Shown here piece after piece: positions 14,954 to 23,802 of a stretch of 64,000 nucleotides of DNA (its first letter is position 1; each line of letters begins with the position of its first letter). The stretch is from an uncultured Hyphomonas sp. (lineage in GTDB: Bacteria > Pseudomonadota > Alphaproteobacteria > Caulobacterales > Hyphomonadaceae), in contig NZ_OY782759.1 of NCBI RefSeq assembly GCF_963678195.1, positions 1,178,001 through 1,242,000 on the forward strand, given 5' to 3'. Below the pieces are notes generated by a model. The model did no database searches and was not told the origin of the DNA. It was given only the letters and a program-made list of their open reading frames with translations. Made by a program: the position numbers and the translations under genes.

Positions 14954-15637
14954 ATGCGTATCCTGGTTGTTGAAGATGATGCTGACCTGCGCCGCCAGCT
15001 GGCCGACGTGCTGGGCCAGTCCGGCTATGCCGTGGACCTGGCCGCCGATGGTGAGGACGGGCACTTTCTTGGCGATACCGAGCCCTATGATGCGGTGATC
15101 CTGGACCTTGGCCTGCCCAAGATGGACGGGGTGAGCGTGCTGAAGAAGTGGCGCGCGGACGGCAAATCCTTCCCGGTCCTGATCCTGACGGCCCGCGATT
15201 CGTGGAGCGAGAAGGTGGCTGGCTTCGATGCCGGGGCCGATGACTATCTGACCAAACCTTTCATCACCGAAGAATTGCTGGCGCGTCTGCGGGCGCTGCT
15301 GCGCCGCGCGGCCGGTCATTCCGCCGCGACGCTGGAAGCCGGCAAGCTGATGGTCGATACACGTGCCGCGCGCGCCATGATCAATGGTGAGCCGGTGAAA
15401 CTGACCGCCCATGAATACCGCGTGCTTTCTTACCTGATGCACCATCAGGGGCGCGTTGTTCCGCGTACGGAACTGGTCGAGCATATCTACGATCAGGACT
15501 TCGATCGCGACTCGAACACGATCGAGGTGTTCATCGGCCGCCTGCGCCGGAAGATCGGGCAGGACCGGATCCAGACCGAACGCGGCCTTGGCTATCGTCT
15601 GGTTGTGCCGGAGAACGAAGCGCGCGTGGCTGGCTGA
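14954..15637 (+). CDS. OmpR/PhoB-family response regulator, FeuP-like
   Basis: 227 aa. Receiver domain: acidic pair E7-D8-D9, phospho-acceptor D51 (ILDLGLPKMDG) and K101 (YLTKPF). The C-terminal winged helix (residues ~125-225) contains KLTAHEYRVLSYLMHHQGRVVPR and IEVFIGRLRRKIG. A kinase gene follows 16 bp downstream. In rhizobia FeuP controls cyclic-glucan export; target genes here are unknown. Confidence 0.92.
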   Translation: MRILVVEDDADLRRQLADVLGQSGYAVDLAADGEDGHFLGDTEPYDAVILDLGLPKMDGVSVLKKWRADGKSFPVLILTARDSWSEKVAGFDAGADDYLTKPFITEELLARLRALLRRAAGHSAATLEAGKLMVDTRAARAMINGEPVKLTAHEYRVLSYLMHHQGRVVPRTELVEHIYDQDFDRDSNTIEVFIGRLRRKIGQDRIQTERGLGYRLVVPENEARVAG

Positions 15638-15653
15638 TGCCGGCCCGTGCTGA

Positions 15654-17090
15654 ATGCCTTGTATGAGCGAGGCCGATCCCAAACCCGTGACATTCCTCGA
15701 CCGCTGGACGCGTCTGTCGCTGGCCCGGCGGATCATGCTGGCAGCAGCCATCTGGGGACTGATCGTCCTGATTGGTGGCGCCCTGGCCCTGTCGGCACTT
15801 TACCGGGCGCAGACGCTCTCCCTCCTGTCGGATGATCTGGATCAGACGCTGATCACGCTGACCCGCGACATGACACGGGAAGGGGCGTTTCTGGACGATG
15901 GCCGGGTGACGGATGACAATCACGTCTTCCTGTCGACCGATTCCCGCTACCAGACGCAGTATTCCGGCCGTTACTGGGCGATTGTCGCGGTGGACGAGAA
16001 TGGCGACCCGGTCGGTGACCTCAGGTCACGCAGCCTGTGGGATGAGCCGGTGCCGATGTCGCCGCGCCTGCTGACGCGCGCGCTTGCCACGCCGGGCACG
16101 ACGCAGTTCGGCATTGGCCCCGGGCCGGCCGGCCAGAGAATTTTTGCGGCGGCCAAGGCCATTTTTGTCGAGAACCGGGAGACGCCGCTTGTGCTGGTCG
16201 CGGCGGCAGACAGGGCGCAGAACGACGCAGCGGCGACCCGGTTCCGTAACCTGCTCATCGGCACGATGGTTGTTCTCTTCGGCAGCGTCTTCGCGGCCAT
16301 GGTGGCCGGTATCCGCTATTCCCTGCGGCCACTGGTGAAGCTGGGGCACGACATTGCCGAGATCCGGGAAGGCACCCGCCTGAAACTGGCCGATGACTAT
16401 CCGTCTGAAGTGCAGCCGCTGACGGAGGAGCTGAACAAGCTGGTGGATCACAACCGGCAGGTGGTGGAGCGGGCGCGGACGCATGTCGGCAATCTCGCCC
16501 ACGCGCTGAAGACGCCGATTGCGGTGCTGCGCAATGAGGCGACCGGCGAAACCCAGCTGGACGATGTCGTACGCCGTCAGGTCGATTCCATGCAGACCAA
16601 TGTGGAACATTATCTGAAGCGCGCCCGCATGGCGGCCCGGGCCGAAGCGCTGGGCGCGCGCACGGAGGTTCGCCCCGTTCTGGATGGCATCGCCCGGCTG
16701 ATGAACCGGCTTTACGATGCCAAGGGCATAGACGTGACGGTGTTCGGCGGTGAAGAGGCCGTGTTCCGCGGGGAACAGCAGGACTTGGAAGAGATGGTCG
16801 GCAATCTCATGGAAAATGCCTGCAAATGGGCCAGGGCCGATGTGCAGGTAAATGTGGCGGACGATGTAGCGGAGCTGCGTATCGAGGTCGACGATGACGG
16901 GCCAGGCCTGACCGGGGAAGAACGCGAAGGTGCGCTGAAGCGTGGGGTGCGACTTGATGAAACAACCCCGGGCACCGGGCTGGGTCTGTCGATTGTCACC
17001 GAGCTGGCAGAGCTGCATAAAGGCGTGCTTGAACTGGATGAGGCCCCGGCCGGGGGCCTGCGCGCACGCCTGAGGTTTCCGAAACGATGA
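15654..17090 (+). CDS. Sensor histidine kinase, FeuQ-like
   Basis: 478 aa. Two transmembrane segments (residues ~29-52 and ~203-222) bracket a periplasmic sensor domain. The H-box is NLAHALKTPIAVL (~280-292), the N-box is MVGNLMENACKWAR, and the G-boxes are VDDDGPGL and GTGLGLSIV. The LAHALKTP form is shared with PhoQ/FeuQ-type kinases. A second ATG at 15663 is possible. The stop overlaps the ccmI start (ATGA). Confidence 0.9.
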   Translation: MPCMSEADPKPVTFLDRWTRLSLARRIMLAAAIWGLIVLIGGALALSALYRAQTLSLLSDDLDQTLITLTRDMTREGAFLDDGRVTDDNHVFLSTDSRYQTQYSGRYWAIVAVDENGDPVGDLRSRSLWDEPVPMSPRLLTRALATPGTTQFGIGPGPAGQRIFAAAKAIFVENRETPLVLVAAADRAQNDAAATRFRNLLIGTMVVLFGSVFAAMVAGIRYSLRPLVKLGHDIAEIREGTRLKLADDYPSEVQPLTEELNKLVDHNRQVVERARTHVGNLAHALKTPIAVLRNEATGETQLDDVVRRQVDSMQTNVEHYLKRARMAARAEALGARTEVRPVLDGIARLMNRLYDAKGIDVTVFGGEEAVFRGEQQDLEEMVGNLMENACKWARADVQVNVADDVAELRIEVDDDGPGLTGEEREGALKRGVRLDETTPGTGLGLSIVTELAELHKGVLELDEAPAGGLRARLRFPKR

Positions 17091-17704
17091 ACCGCCTGAA
17101 CATTGCCATCGCCGGTATCTGCCTGGCCGTCGCTGTGGCGGGCTATCTGGCGGTGGGCAAGCCCGGCATGCCGGACAATCCCATGGCAGAGCGCCAGGCG
17201 GGCCTGGCGGACAAGATCAAGAATGCGCCGGAGACGCTGACCCCGGCAGAAACGCTGTCGCGTCTTGAACTGGCAACCCAGAAGCGCCCGAACGACCCGC
17301 AGCCGCATTTCTTCATCGGCGAGATGCTGCGCGCCGAGGGACGCCCGGAAGATGCTGCGCGGGCTTATCAGTCTGCCTTGCGCCGTGATGAGAATTTTGT
17401 CCCCGCGCTGGTGGCGCTGGCCGATACGCTGGTGGCCCTGTCAGGCGGCGGGGTCAGCCCGCAGGCGACCCGGCTATATGGCCGGGCCTATGAGCTGGAC
17501 CAGACCCAGGTGCGCGCCGGCATGTGGGCCGCCATGGGCGCTGCGCAGGCAGGCGATCAGGACAAGGCCGAGCAGGCCATGCGCTATATCTATAACAATC
17601 TCCCCGAAGGCGATCCGCGCCGCGAACGCTTCAAGGGGATGATCGCCGCCATCGGGCAGGGGGCAGAAGCCCCGCCCGCGCCGGAAGCTGCCCCCTCAGA
17701 ATAG
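17087..17704 (+). CDS. ccmI: Cytochrome c biogenesis TPR protein CcmI (CycH)
   Basis: 205 aa. One N-terminal membrane segment (residues ~5-23) is followed by tetratricopeptide repeats in the periplasmic part (PQPHFFIGEMLRAEGRPEDAARAYQSALRRDENFVPALVALADTLV). This corresponds to the C-terminal CcmI-2 portion that holds apocytochrome c for haem attachment. It overlaps the kinase gene. The usual next gene, ccmE, is 1.2 kb away because an HxlR/flavodoxin pair intervenes. Confidence 0.78.
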   Translation: MNRLNIAIAGICLAVAVAGYLAVGKPGMPDNPMAERQAGLADKIKNAPETLTPAETLSRLELATQKRPNDPQPHFFIGEMLRAEGRPEDAARAYQSALRRDENFVPALVALADTLVALSGGGVSPQATRLYGRAYELDQTQVRAGMWAAMGAAQAGDQDKAEQAMRYIYNNLPEGDPRRERFKGMIAAIGQGAEAPPAPEAAPSE

Positions 17705-17722
17705 GGTAGCCTCTGCTGAAGC

Positions 17723-18079
17723 TTATGCCTCCACCCGCATGTCTTCCGCGTGCCAGCGCTGGGCGAGATCGTTCAGACCTTCCAGAACGTCTTTCAGCTC
17801 AGCCCCGCGCGGGGTGAGAGAATAGGTGACGGCAGGCGGCACGGTCGGCTTGTAGTCCCGGTGGATAAGGCCGGCGCCTTCCAGCATGCGCAGCCGCTCG
17901 GTCAGCACTTTGGAGGAAATGCCGGGCATGCCGGCTTTCAGCTCACCAAAGCGTTGCGGTCCCTGAGAGCGCAGCAGCCACAGGATATACGTCGTCCACG
18001 GCCCCATCAGCAGTTTCAGCAGGGAATCCATCGGACAGGCCGTGTGATTTCCGTTCTGCGGTTTCGTCGTTTCGGTCAT
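17723..18079 (-). CDS. HxlR-family transcriptional regulator
   Basis: 118 aa winged-helix protein. CPMDSLLKLLMGPWTTYILWLLRSQGPQRFGELKAGMPGISSKVLTERLRMLEGAGLIHR is the canonical HxlR signature, including the conserved N-terminal Cys (residue ~16), which often senses oxidants or electrophiles. It is divergent from the flavodoxin-like gene and likely represses it. Confidence 0.9.
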   Translation of the reverse strand: MTETTKPQNGNHTACPMDSLLKLLMGPWTTYILWLLRSQGPQRFGELKAGMPGISSKVLTERLRMLEGAGLIHRDYKPTVPPAVTYSLTPRGAELKDVLEGLNDLAQRWHAEDMRVEA

Positions 18080-18117
18080 GGGGCACCTCTGAGCTGAGAA
18101 AAAGTCTGCCTGATCCT

Positions 18118-18141
18118 TTAGTTACTAATCGGAACCTACTT
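18118..18141. promoter_or_regulatory. Likely HxlR operator/promoter zone
   Basis: TTAGTTACTAA (18118-18128) is a near-perfect dyad followed by CGGAACCTACTTT. It lies in the 142 bp gap between the divergent HxlR and flavodoxin genes. TAGTnACTA-type sites are common HxlR/YodB-family targets. Confidence 0.45.
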
Positions 18142-18221
18142 TTTCAAGGGAACTGGTGACTTATATGGGTCAGGTCGGGCGCAATGAGAGGCCCCACGAA
18201 ACACATAGCGGAGTAGAACAG

Positions 18222-18797
18222 ATGACAAAGATCGCAATCGTGTATTTCAGCGGCTACGGCCACACGCAGAAACAGGCGGAAGCCGTGCACGCCGGGGCCA
18301 GCTCGGTGGACGGCGCAGACGTGAAACTGTTCCGGATCAATGAAGACGGCGACCTCGGCGAAGGCGAATTCGAGGCGCTGGCCGGATATGACGCCATCAT
18401 CTATGGCAGCCCGACCTATATGGGCGGCCCGGCCTGGCAGTTCAAAAAGTTCGCCGACGCGACGTCCAAGCCCTGGTTTGCACAGGAGTGGAAAGACAAG
18501 ATCGCCGGCGGCTTTACCAACTCCGCCTCCGTGAACGGCGACAAGAAGGCGACGCTCGACTATTTCTTCACCCTGTCGCAGCAGCACGGGCAGATCTGGG
18601 TCGGGACCGGCCTTCTGCCGGCGAACACCAAGGCCCATGGGCCGGATGATGTGAACTGGACCGGTGGTTTCTCGGGCGCGATGGCCATTTCCCCGTCAGA
18701 TGCCTCGCCGGAAGAAGCGCCGGTCAAGGGCGATCTCGAAACGGCCCGCCAATACGGTGTCCGGGTCGCCGAAGCCGCGAAGCGCTGGGCACAATAA
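18222..18797 (+). CDS. Flavodoxin/WrbA-type NAD(P)H-dependent oxidoreductase
   Basis: 191 aa. The FMN phosphate-binding loop is YFSGYGHTQKQA (residues ~8-19). YDAIIYGSPTYMGGPAWQFKKFAD (~62-85) is the second flavin-binding region. The fold and length match flavodoxin-like quinone reductases. Start at 18222 chosen over 18156 because the family begins at KIAIVYFS. Divergent HxlR control suggests a response to quinones or electrophiles. Confidence 0.88.
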   Translation: MTKIAIVYFSGYGHTQKQAEAVHAGASSVDGADVKLFRINEDGDLGEGEFEALAGYDAIIYGSPTYMGGPAWQFKKFADATSKPWFAQEWKDKIAGGFTNSASVNGDKKATLDYFFTLSQQHGQIWVGTGLLPANTKAHGPDDVNWTGGFSGAMAISPSDASPEEAPVKGDLETARQYGVRVAEAAKRWAQ

Positions 18798-18810
18798 GCC
18801 ATCGGAACGG

Positions 18811-18835
18811 GCGGCAGGTGCGATGCATCTGCCGC
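18811..18835 (+). terminator. Hairpin after flavodoxin gene
   Basis: GCGGCAG (18811-18817) pairs with CTGCCGC (18829-18835) around an 11-nt loop, 13 bp after the flavodoxin stop. There is no T-run, so it is at best a weak or Rho-linked terminator insulating ccmE. Confidence 0.3.
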
Positions 18836-18872
18836 ACTCCCAATTCGGTGCAAGGCGGACTATAAGGCGGGC

Positions 18873-19298
18873 ATGCGCGCACGCACTCGACGACTCTATA
18901 CGTTTGGCATTGCTGCCGTCCTGCTGCTGGCTGCGGCGGGGCTGGCCTTTATGGCCCTGCGCCAGAATGCCAATCTGTTCTACACACCGCAGACGCTGGC
19001 CGAGAAAGGCATGCCGAAACCGGGCCGCGAGGTGAAAGTCGGCGGCTGGGTCGAGCCCGGCTCGCTGACCTATTCAGATGATGGCGCGACCATGTTGTTC
19101 AGCGTGATGGACAATGGCGACGCCGAGATCAGGGTCTCGTTCACGGGCATCGCGCCGGACCTGTTCCGCGAAGGGCAGGGCGTTGTCGCCATCGGTCAAT
19201 TCGGTGAAGACGGCACATTCACGGCCCGGCAGATCCTCGCCAAGCATGACGAAAACTACCAGCCGCGCGAACTGCGCCCCGAGGCGATCGGCGGATGA
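18873..19298 (+). CDS. ccmE: Haem chaperone CcmE (CycJ)
   Basis: 141 aa. N-terminal membrane anchor (residues ~10-29). AKHDENYQP contains the haem-binding His125 and Tyr129 of the HxxxY motif. The OB-fold core (EVKVGGWVEPGSLTY ... IRVSFTGIAPDLFREGQGVVAIG) is typical. It carries haem from CcmABCD to CcmF/H. Overlaps ccmF by four bases. Confidence 0.97.
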   Translation: MRARTRRLYTFGIAAVLLLAAAGLAFMALRQNANLFYTPQTLAEKGMPKPGREVKVGGWVEPGSLTYSDDGATMLFSVMDNGDAEIRVSFTGIAPDLFREGQGVVAIGQFGEDGTFTARQILAKHDENYQPRELRPEAIGG

Positions 19299-21175
19299 TC
19301 GAAGCCGGGCATTTGGCGGCCTTTCTGGCGCTGGGCGCCACACTGGCGCAAACGATCTTCGGCCTGAAGGGCGACCGCCGCTGGGCGGGCATGGCGGCTG
19401 TCACCGGGTTCGGCCTGATGGCATTTTCCTTCCTGACGCTGGTGTATGCCTTTGCCGTGTCGGACTTCTCGCTCGAACTCGTGGCGAACAATTCCCACAC
19501 GCTGAAGCCGATGCTCTACAAGATCGCTGGCACCTGGGGGAATCATGAGGGTTCCATGGCGCTCTGGGCGCTGGTGACGCTGGCGTTCGGTGCGGCCGCA
19601 GCGGCCCTGATGAAGACCGGCCGGGAACGTTTCGAATCGCGCGCGCTTGGCGTGCAGGGATTCCTTTCCGCCGGTGCGATGGGCTATCTGCTGTTCGCCT
19701 CCTCGCCTTATCTGCGGCTGGATCCGGCACCTTTCCAGGGCGCGGGGCTGAACCCGCTGCTCCAAGACCCGGCGCTCTCCTTCCACCCGCCGATGCTGTA
19801 TCTCGGCTATGTCGGCTATTCCTTCGTATTCGCGCTGGCGGCGGCTGGCATGATGGAAGGCCGGATTGACCGGGTCTGGGCAAAGGAAGCGCGGCGCTGG
19901 TCGCTGGCCGCGTTCGTGCCGCTTACCTTCGGCATCGCGCTTGGCTCCTACTGGGCTTATTACGAACTTGGCTGGGGCGGCTGGTGGTTCTGGGATCCGG
20001 TCGAGAATGCCTCGCTGATGCCCTGGCTGATCGGGGCGGCGCTGTTGCACTCGGTCATTGTCACGGAGAAACGCGAAAATTTTGCCGCCTGGACGGCGCT
20101 CCTCGCCGTGCTGGCTTTCCTGTTCTCGATCATGGGCGCTTTTCTCGTGCGCTCCGGCGTGCTGACCTCGGTGCATGCCTTTGCCGTCGATCCGACGCGG
20201 GGCACCATCCTCCTGTTCGGACTGCTGGTGTATGGTGTGCTGGCGCTGGGCCTGTTCGTCTGGCGCGGGCCGTCCCTCAAAGGCGCAAAACCCTGGCTGA
20301 TCGGCAGCCGGGAAGGCGCGATGATGGCCAACAATGTCGTGCTGATCGTGGCGGCGCTGACCGTCCTGCTGGGCACGCTGTTCCCGCTCATGGCCGAGGC
20401 GGCCGGGCGCACCATGTCCGTTGGCGAACCATATTTTCGGCTGACCTTTGTGCCGATCCTGGCGATCCTGCTGGTGCTGTTGCCGGTCGCCCAGAGCTGG
20501 GCCTGGGGCAAGGCGGACCTGAAACAATGGTCGCGCTGGGCCATCGCCGGCGCCGCGTTGGTCGCGGTGTTTGCCGTTCTGGGGATCGCTGTCTGGGATA
20601 TTTCGCTGGGGGCTGCGTTCGGTCTGGCGCTGGGCGTCTGGCTTATCGGAGGAGCGCTGTGGGAGCTGAAGCGCCGGGCGGTCTCGCTGAACCGGGTATT
20701 CCGTGTTTCGCCGCGCGTCTGGGGCATGACGCTGGCGCATATGGGCATCGGCCTGTTCATCATTGGCGCTGTCGTGGAAACCACCCAGCGATATGAAACC
20801 ACCGTGGCCCTTGAAGAAGGTGGCTCGGCTCGGGCTGCAGGCTGGACCTTCACACTGGACGATGTGGGCTCCGTCGAAGGGCCGAACTGGTATGCCGACA
20901 AGGCTGTGCTGACGGCCGTTAAAGGCGGCACGAAAACCGTGCTGCAGCCTATGAAGCGCTATTATCCGGCAGCCCGCATGCCGACGACGGAGACGGCCAT
21001 CTTCAAGACGGGCACAGGCGATTTGTACGCCGCGCTCGGAGAGCAGCGCGTGGTCGACGGCAAAGCGCGCTGGGTGTTCCGTGTCTACTTCAACCCGCTC
21101 ATCGATTTCGTGTATCTTGGCGTGCTGTTGATCGGTCTTGGAGGCTTTCTGAGCATAGTGAGGGTCAAACGATGA
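19295..21175 (+). CDS. ccmF: Haem lyase subunit CcmF (CycK)
   Basis: 626 aa multi-spanning membrane protein. The WWD domain is visible as YWAYYELGWGGWWFWDPVENASLMPWL (residues ~220-245), and GTWGNHEGSMALWAL (~75-90) is a conserved signature. His residues in the periplasmic loops and the long C-terminal periplasmic loop are as in the family. It passes haem from CcmE to apocytochrome c. Overlaps ccmH. Confidence 0.97.
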   Translation: MIEAGHLAAFLALGATLAQTIFGLKGDRRWAGMAAVTGFGLMAFSFLTLVYAFAVSDFSLELVANNSHTLKPMLYKIAGTWGNHEGSMALWALVTLAFGAAAAALMKTGRERFESRALGVQGFLSAGAMGYLLFASSPYLRLDPAPFQGAGLNPLLQDPALSFHPPMLYLGYVGYSFVFALAAAGMMEGRIDRVWAKEARRWSLAAFVPLTFGIALGSYWAYYELGWGGWWFWDPVENASLMPWLIGAALLHSVIVTEKRENFAAWTALLAVLAFLFSIMGAFLVRSGVLTSVHAFAVDPTRGTILLFGLLVYGVLALGLFVWRGPSLKGAKPWLIGSREGAMMANNVVLIVAALTVLLGTLFPLMAEAAGRTMSVGEPYFRLTFVPILAILLVLLPVAQSWAWGKADLKQWSRWAIAGAALVAVFAVLGIAVWDISLGAAFGLALGVWLIGGALWELKRRAVSLNRVFRVSPRVWGMTLAHMGIGLFIIGAVVETTQRYETTVALEEGGSARAAGWTFTLDDVGSVEGPNWYADKAVLTAVKGGTKTVLQPMKRYYPAARMPTTETAIFKTGTGDLYAALGEQRVVDGKARWVFRVYFNPLIDFVYLGVLLIGLGGFLSIVRVKR

Positions 21176-21570
21176 AGGCGCTCTTCCTGTCTCTCGTGAT
21201 TGCGCTCGCCGCAGATGTGCCGCTCGACAATGCCGAGGAAGAAGCCCGCGCGCAGGCCCTGATGCGGGAGCTGCGCTGTGTGGCATGCGAGAATGAGCCG
21301 GTCTCGCAGTCTGCCGCGCCGATCGCCGAAGACATGCGCGAACGGATTCGCGAAATGGTGGGCGAGGGGGCAACAGACCAGGAAGTCCGTGACTGGTTCG
21401 AGAGCCGCTATGGCGAGTTCGTCCTGTTCCGCCCGAAGGGGAACAGCCTGAGCGGGGCACTGCTCTGGATCGGTCCCTTCGCCTTGCTGGGTATTGGCGG
21501 GCTGATCGGCATCCTCACGGCCCGCCGCAAGCGGACCGTCGCCCAGCAGATCGAAGCCGAGGATGTCTGA
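21172..21570 (+). CDS. ccmH: Cytochrome c maturation thioredoxin-like CcmH (CycL)
   Basis: 132 aa. LRCVACENEPVSQSAAPIAEDMR contains the redox Cys36-x-x-Cys39 pair of the LRCxxC motif. A C-terminal membrane helix (residues ~98-117) anchors it. It keeps apocytochrome thiols reduced for haem ligation. CcmG is not adjacent, which is normal for cycHJKL-type clusters. Confidence 0.95.
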   Translation: MKALFLSLVIALAADVPLDNAEEEARAQALMRELRCVACENEPVSQSAAPIAEDMRERIREMVGEGATDQEVRDWFESRYGEFVLFRPKGNSLSGALLWIGPFALLGIGGLIGILTARRKRTVAQQIEAEDV

Positions 21571-22228
21571 GGCGTCAGGCGCGCAAGCCGTTAAGGCCTG
21601 ACCTGTCACTCAATTCACGAAGAGAGATTCGGGACGAGGGGTTTGCCGGCGCCGCACCCCGTGGGAATAGCCGTCAGGCTGGGTGGGGACATTGCTTGAC
21701 GTCTGAATGGGACTTCATGAGCCACCTTGGCAGTAGGCGGGCATCACGAAGTGGTGATTGACACCGGTGAGCCCGGGGAATGGGCCTTTCCAGCGCCGGC
21801 AACTGTTTTGAGGCATAGGCGCGAGCACGCAACAGCCTGTCTGGCATGCGATGCATCAAGCGCACTAATCAGCCCCTCCTGATCCGTCTTGAAAATCAGT
21901 ATGTCTCGCAAACTGTAGTATTTCAAGGGTTTTTTCGTGTTCGTCATCTTATCGGTATGAATAACTGCAATTACACTTCAAGTGTCAGTATATTCGAGAA
22001 AGTTACGCTGATCCTTTCAGTGATAACAGAATTGAAGAGCCGATCTTGCAGGAGTCGCGCGACCTGTGGGCAGGCCGGTCAGGGGCACGTGCAATGGTAT
22101 CCGGAGGCGGTCTGAACACCTGATTCCATTCGACTTACTGTCTTTTAATGACCACATTCGGTCTCGTATGATTATGTAACGGTCGTCCAGACAAACGACG
22201 TTTTTTCAGAGAGTTGGAGAGAGAAATC
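21571..22228. other. 658-bp noncoding region before degP
   Basis: No convincing gene. The part from about 21890 to 22030 is clearly AT-richer than its surroundings. A terminator-like hairpin sits near the right end (22178-22206). A small RNA or a long regulated leader is possible, but no promoter could be assigned with confidence. Confidence 0.4.
22178..22206 (+). terminator. Terminator-like leader hairpin upstream of degP
   Basis: GTCGT (22182-22186) pairs with ACGAC (22195-22199), extendable with AAC/GTT past one bulged G, and is followed directly by TTTTTT (22201-22206). The degP ATG is 22 bp further on. It could end a transcript from the preceding noncoding region or attenuate degP. Confidence 0.4.
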
Positions 22229-23764
22229 ATGAAACTTGGCATTTCTCGGCAGGCACTGGTTGCAGCGCTTTTCGGAGCCGCAGCAGTTGGGACCTTGTCG
22301 ATCGCACCTCAGATTCTCAGCCCTGAGGCAGGCGCTCAGCCGATCGCGATCCAGGCGCCCGCGGGCGCGCCGATGAGTTTTGCCGATCTGATCGAGCGCG
22401 TTGAACCGGCGGTCGTCAGTGTCAATGTGTTGTCCGAGCGCGAAGTGAACGATGTCGGCGACATGCAGGAATTCTTCGAGCAATTCCGCGGGCTTCCCGG
22501 CCTCGACGAGTTCATGGAGCAGCGGCGCCAGCAGGAAGAAGAGGGCGATGAGCCTCAGACCCGCGAAGCGCGGTCGTTGGGCTCCGGTTTCTTCATCTCT
22601 CAGGATGGGTACATCGTGACCAACAATCACGTGGTCCAGAATGCGGTCCAGATCGAAGTCGTCACCAAGGACGGGGAAGAACTGGAAGCGGAACTCGTGG
22701 GCACCGACCCCGACACAGACCTCGCCGTGATCAAGGTGAAGGACAAGGGAACCTACCCCTATGTCCGCTTCGGAAATTCTCACAATCTGCGCAAGGGTGA
22801 CTGGGTTGTCGCCCTCGGCAACCCGTTCGGCTTCAGCGGCACGGCCACGGCCGGCATCCTGTCAGCCGATGGCCGCGAGCTGGGCAATGACAGCCCGTAC
22901 ACGGACTTTCTTCAGATCGATGCGGCTATCAACCGCGGCAACTCCGGCGGGCCGACTTTCGACCTGCACGGCAATGTCGTGGGCGTGAACACGCAGATCC
23001 TTTCGCCGACGGGCGGGTCTGTCGGCATCGGCTTTGCCATCCCGGCTGAACTGGCCCAGGAAGTGACCCAGGCCATCATCAAGGATGGCCACGTGTCCCG
23101 CGGCTGGCTGGGCGTTCAGATCCAGGATCTGACCGAGGACATGGCCGAAGCCCAGGGCATGCCGAACAATGACGGCTCCATCATTGCCGATGTCACGGAA
23201 GACAGCCCGGCAGAAAAGGGCGGCCTTCAGCGCGGCGACATCATCCTGTCCGTGAACGGGCAGAAGGTGAGCGACGCGACCTCCACCACCCGCCTGGTCG
23301 GGCGGCTGATCGCCAACACGTCGAACAAGTTCGACATCATGCGCGGCGGCAAGCGCCAGACAATCAATGTCGTGGTTGGCGAACGCGGTGACAGCCTGAA
23401 TGCCCGCCGTCTTCCGGCCTCGGCCCTGTCAAACGACTCCGGCGATACTGGCGATGAAGCCACCATGTCGTCCCTCGGCGTGACGTTCGTGCCGCTGGAT
23501 GACGAGATGCGCCAGCGCCTTGGCCTCGATGCAGACGAAGCTGGCCTCGTGATTTCCGAGGTCGAACGCGGCGGCGCCATCGAAGAAGCCGGTCTCCAGC
23601 GCGGCATGGTCATCCTGGAAGCCAATAATGAACCGGTCTCCAGCGTCGACGTTCTGAAGAAAGCGATCGATGCCGCGAAGAAGGCGAACCGGACGAAAGT
23701 TCTGATCGCCGTGCGTGTCGGCCAGATCACGACCTACCGCACCATCGACATCAGCGAAGACTAA
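22229..23764 (+). CDS. DegP/HtrA-type periplasmic serine protease
   Basis: 511 aa. N-terminal signal segment (residues ~1-36). Catalytic triad H134 (IVTNNHVV), D164 (DTDLAVIKV) and S239 (NRGNSGGP). Two PDZ domains follow (~290-380 and ~415-505), each with a GLQRG motif. It degrades or refolds damaged envelope proteins. ATG at 22229 chosen for its GGAGAGA ribosome site; an upstream TTG is unlikely. Position after cycHJKL and before a two-component pair matches other alphaproteobacteria. Confidence 0.95.
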   Translation: MKLGISRQALVAALFGAAAVGTLSIAPQILSPEAGAQPIAIQAPAGAPMSFADLIERVEPAVVSVNVLSEREVNDVGDMQEFFEQFRGLPGLDEFMEQRRQQEEEGDEPQTREARSLGSGFFISQDGYIVTNNHVVQNAVQIEVVTKDGEELEAELVGTDPDTDLAVIKVKDKGTYPYVRFGNSHNLRKGDWVVALGNPFGFSGTATAGILSADGRELGNDSPYTDFLQIDAAINRGNSGGPTFDLHGNVVGVNTQILSPTGGSVGIGFAIPAELAQEVTQAIIKDGHVSRGWLGVQIQDLTEDMAEAQGMPNNDGSIIADVTEDSPAEKGGLQRGDIILSVNGQKVSDATSTTRLVGRLIANTSNKFDIMRGGKRQTINVVVGERGDSLNARRLPASALSNDSGDTGDEATMSSLGVTFVPLDDEMRQRLGLDADEAGLVISEVERGGAIEEAGLQRGMVILEANNEPVSSVDVLKKAIDAAKKANRTKVLIAVRVGQITTYRTIDISED

Positions 23765-23802
23765 GTGAGGCGCATATGCTAGACACAGTTCAGGAGGATC
23801 CC

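Noticed and set aside
19256-21460. 734-codon minus-strand frame opposite ccmF
   Set aside because: Antisense to unmistakable ccmF; low-complexity composition.
19295-21570. Missing ccmG considered as an anomaly
   Set aside because: In cycHJKL-type clusters ccmG is normally elsewhere, with ccmABC.
21674-22115. Short frames in the ccmH-degP gap
   Set aside because: Several overlapping short frames on both strands, none with a good start or codon use.
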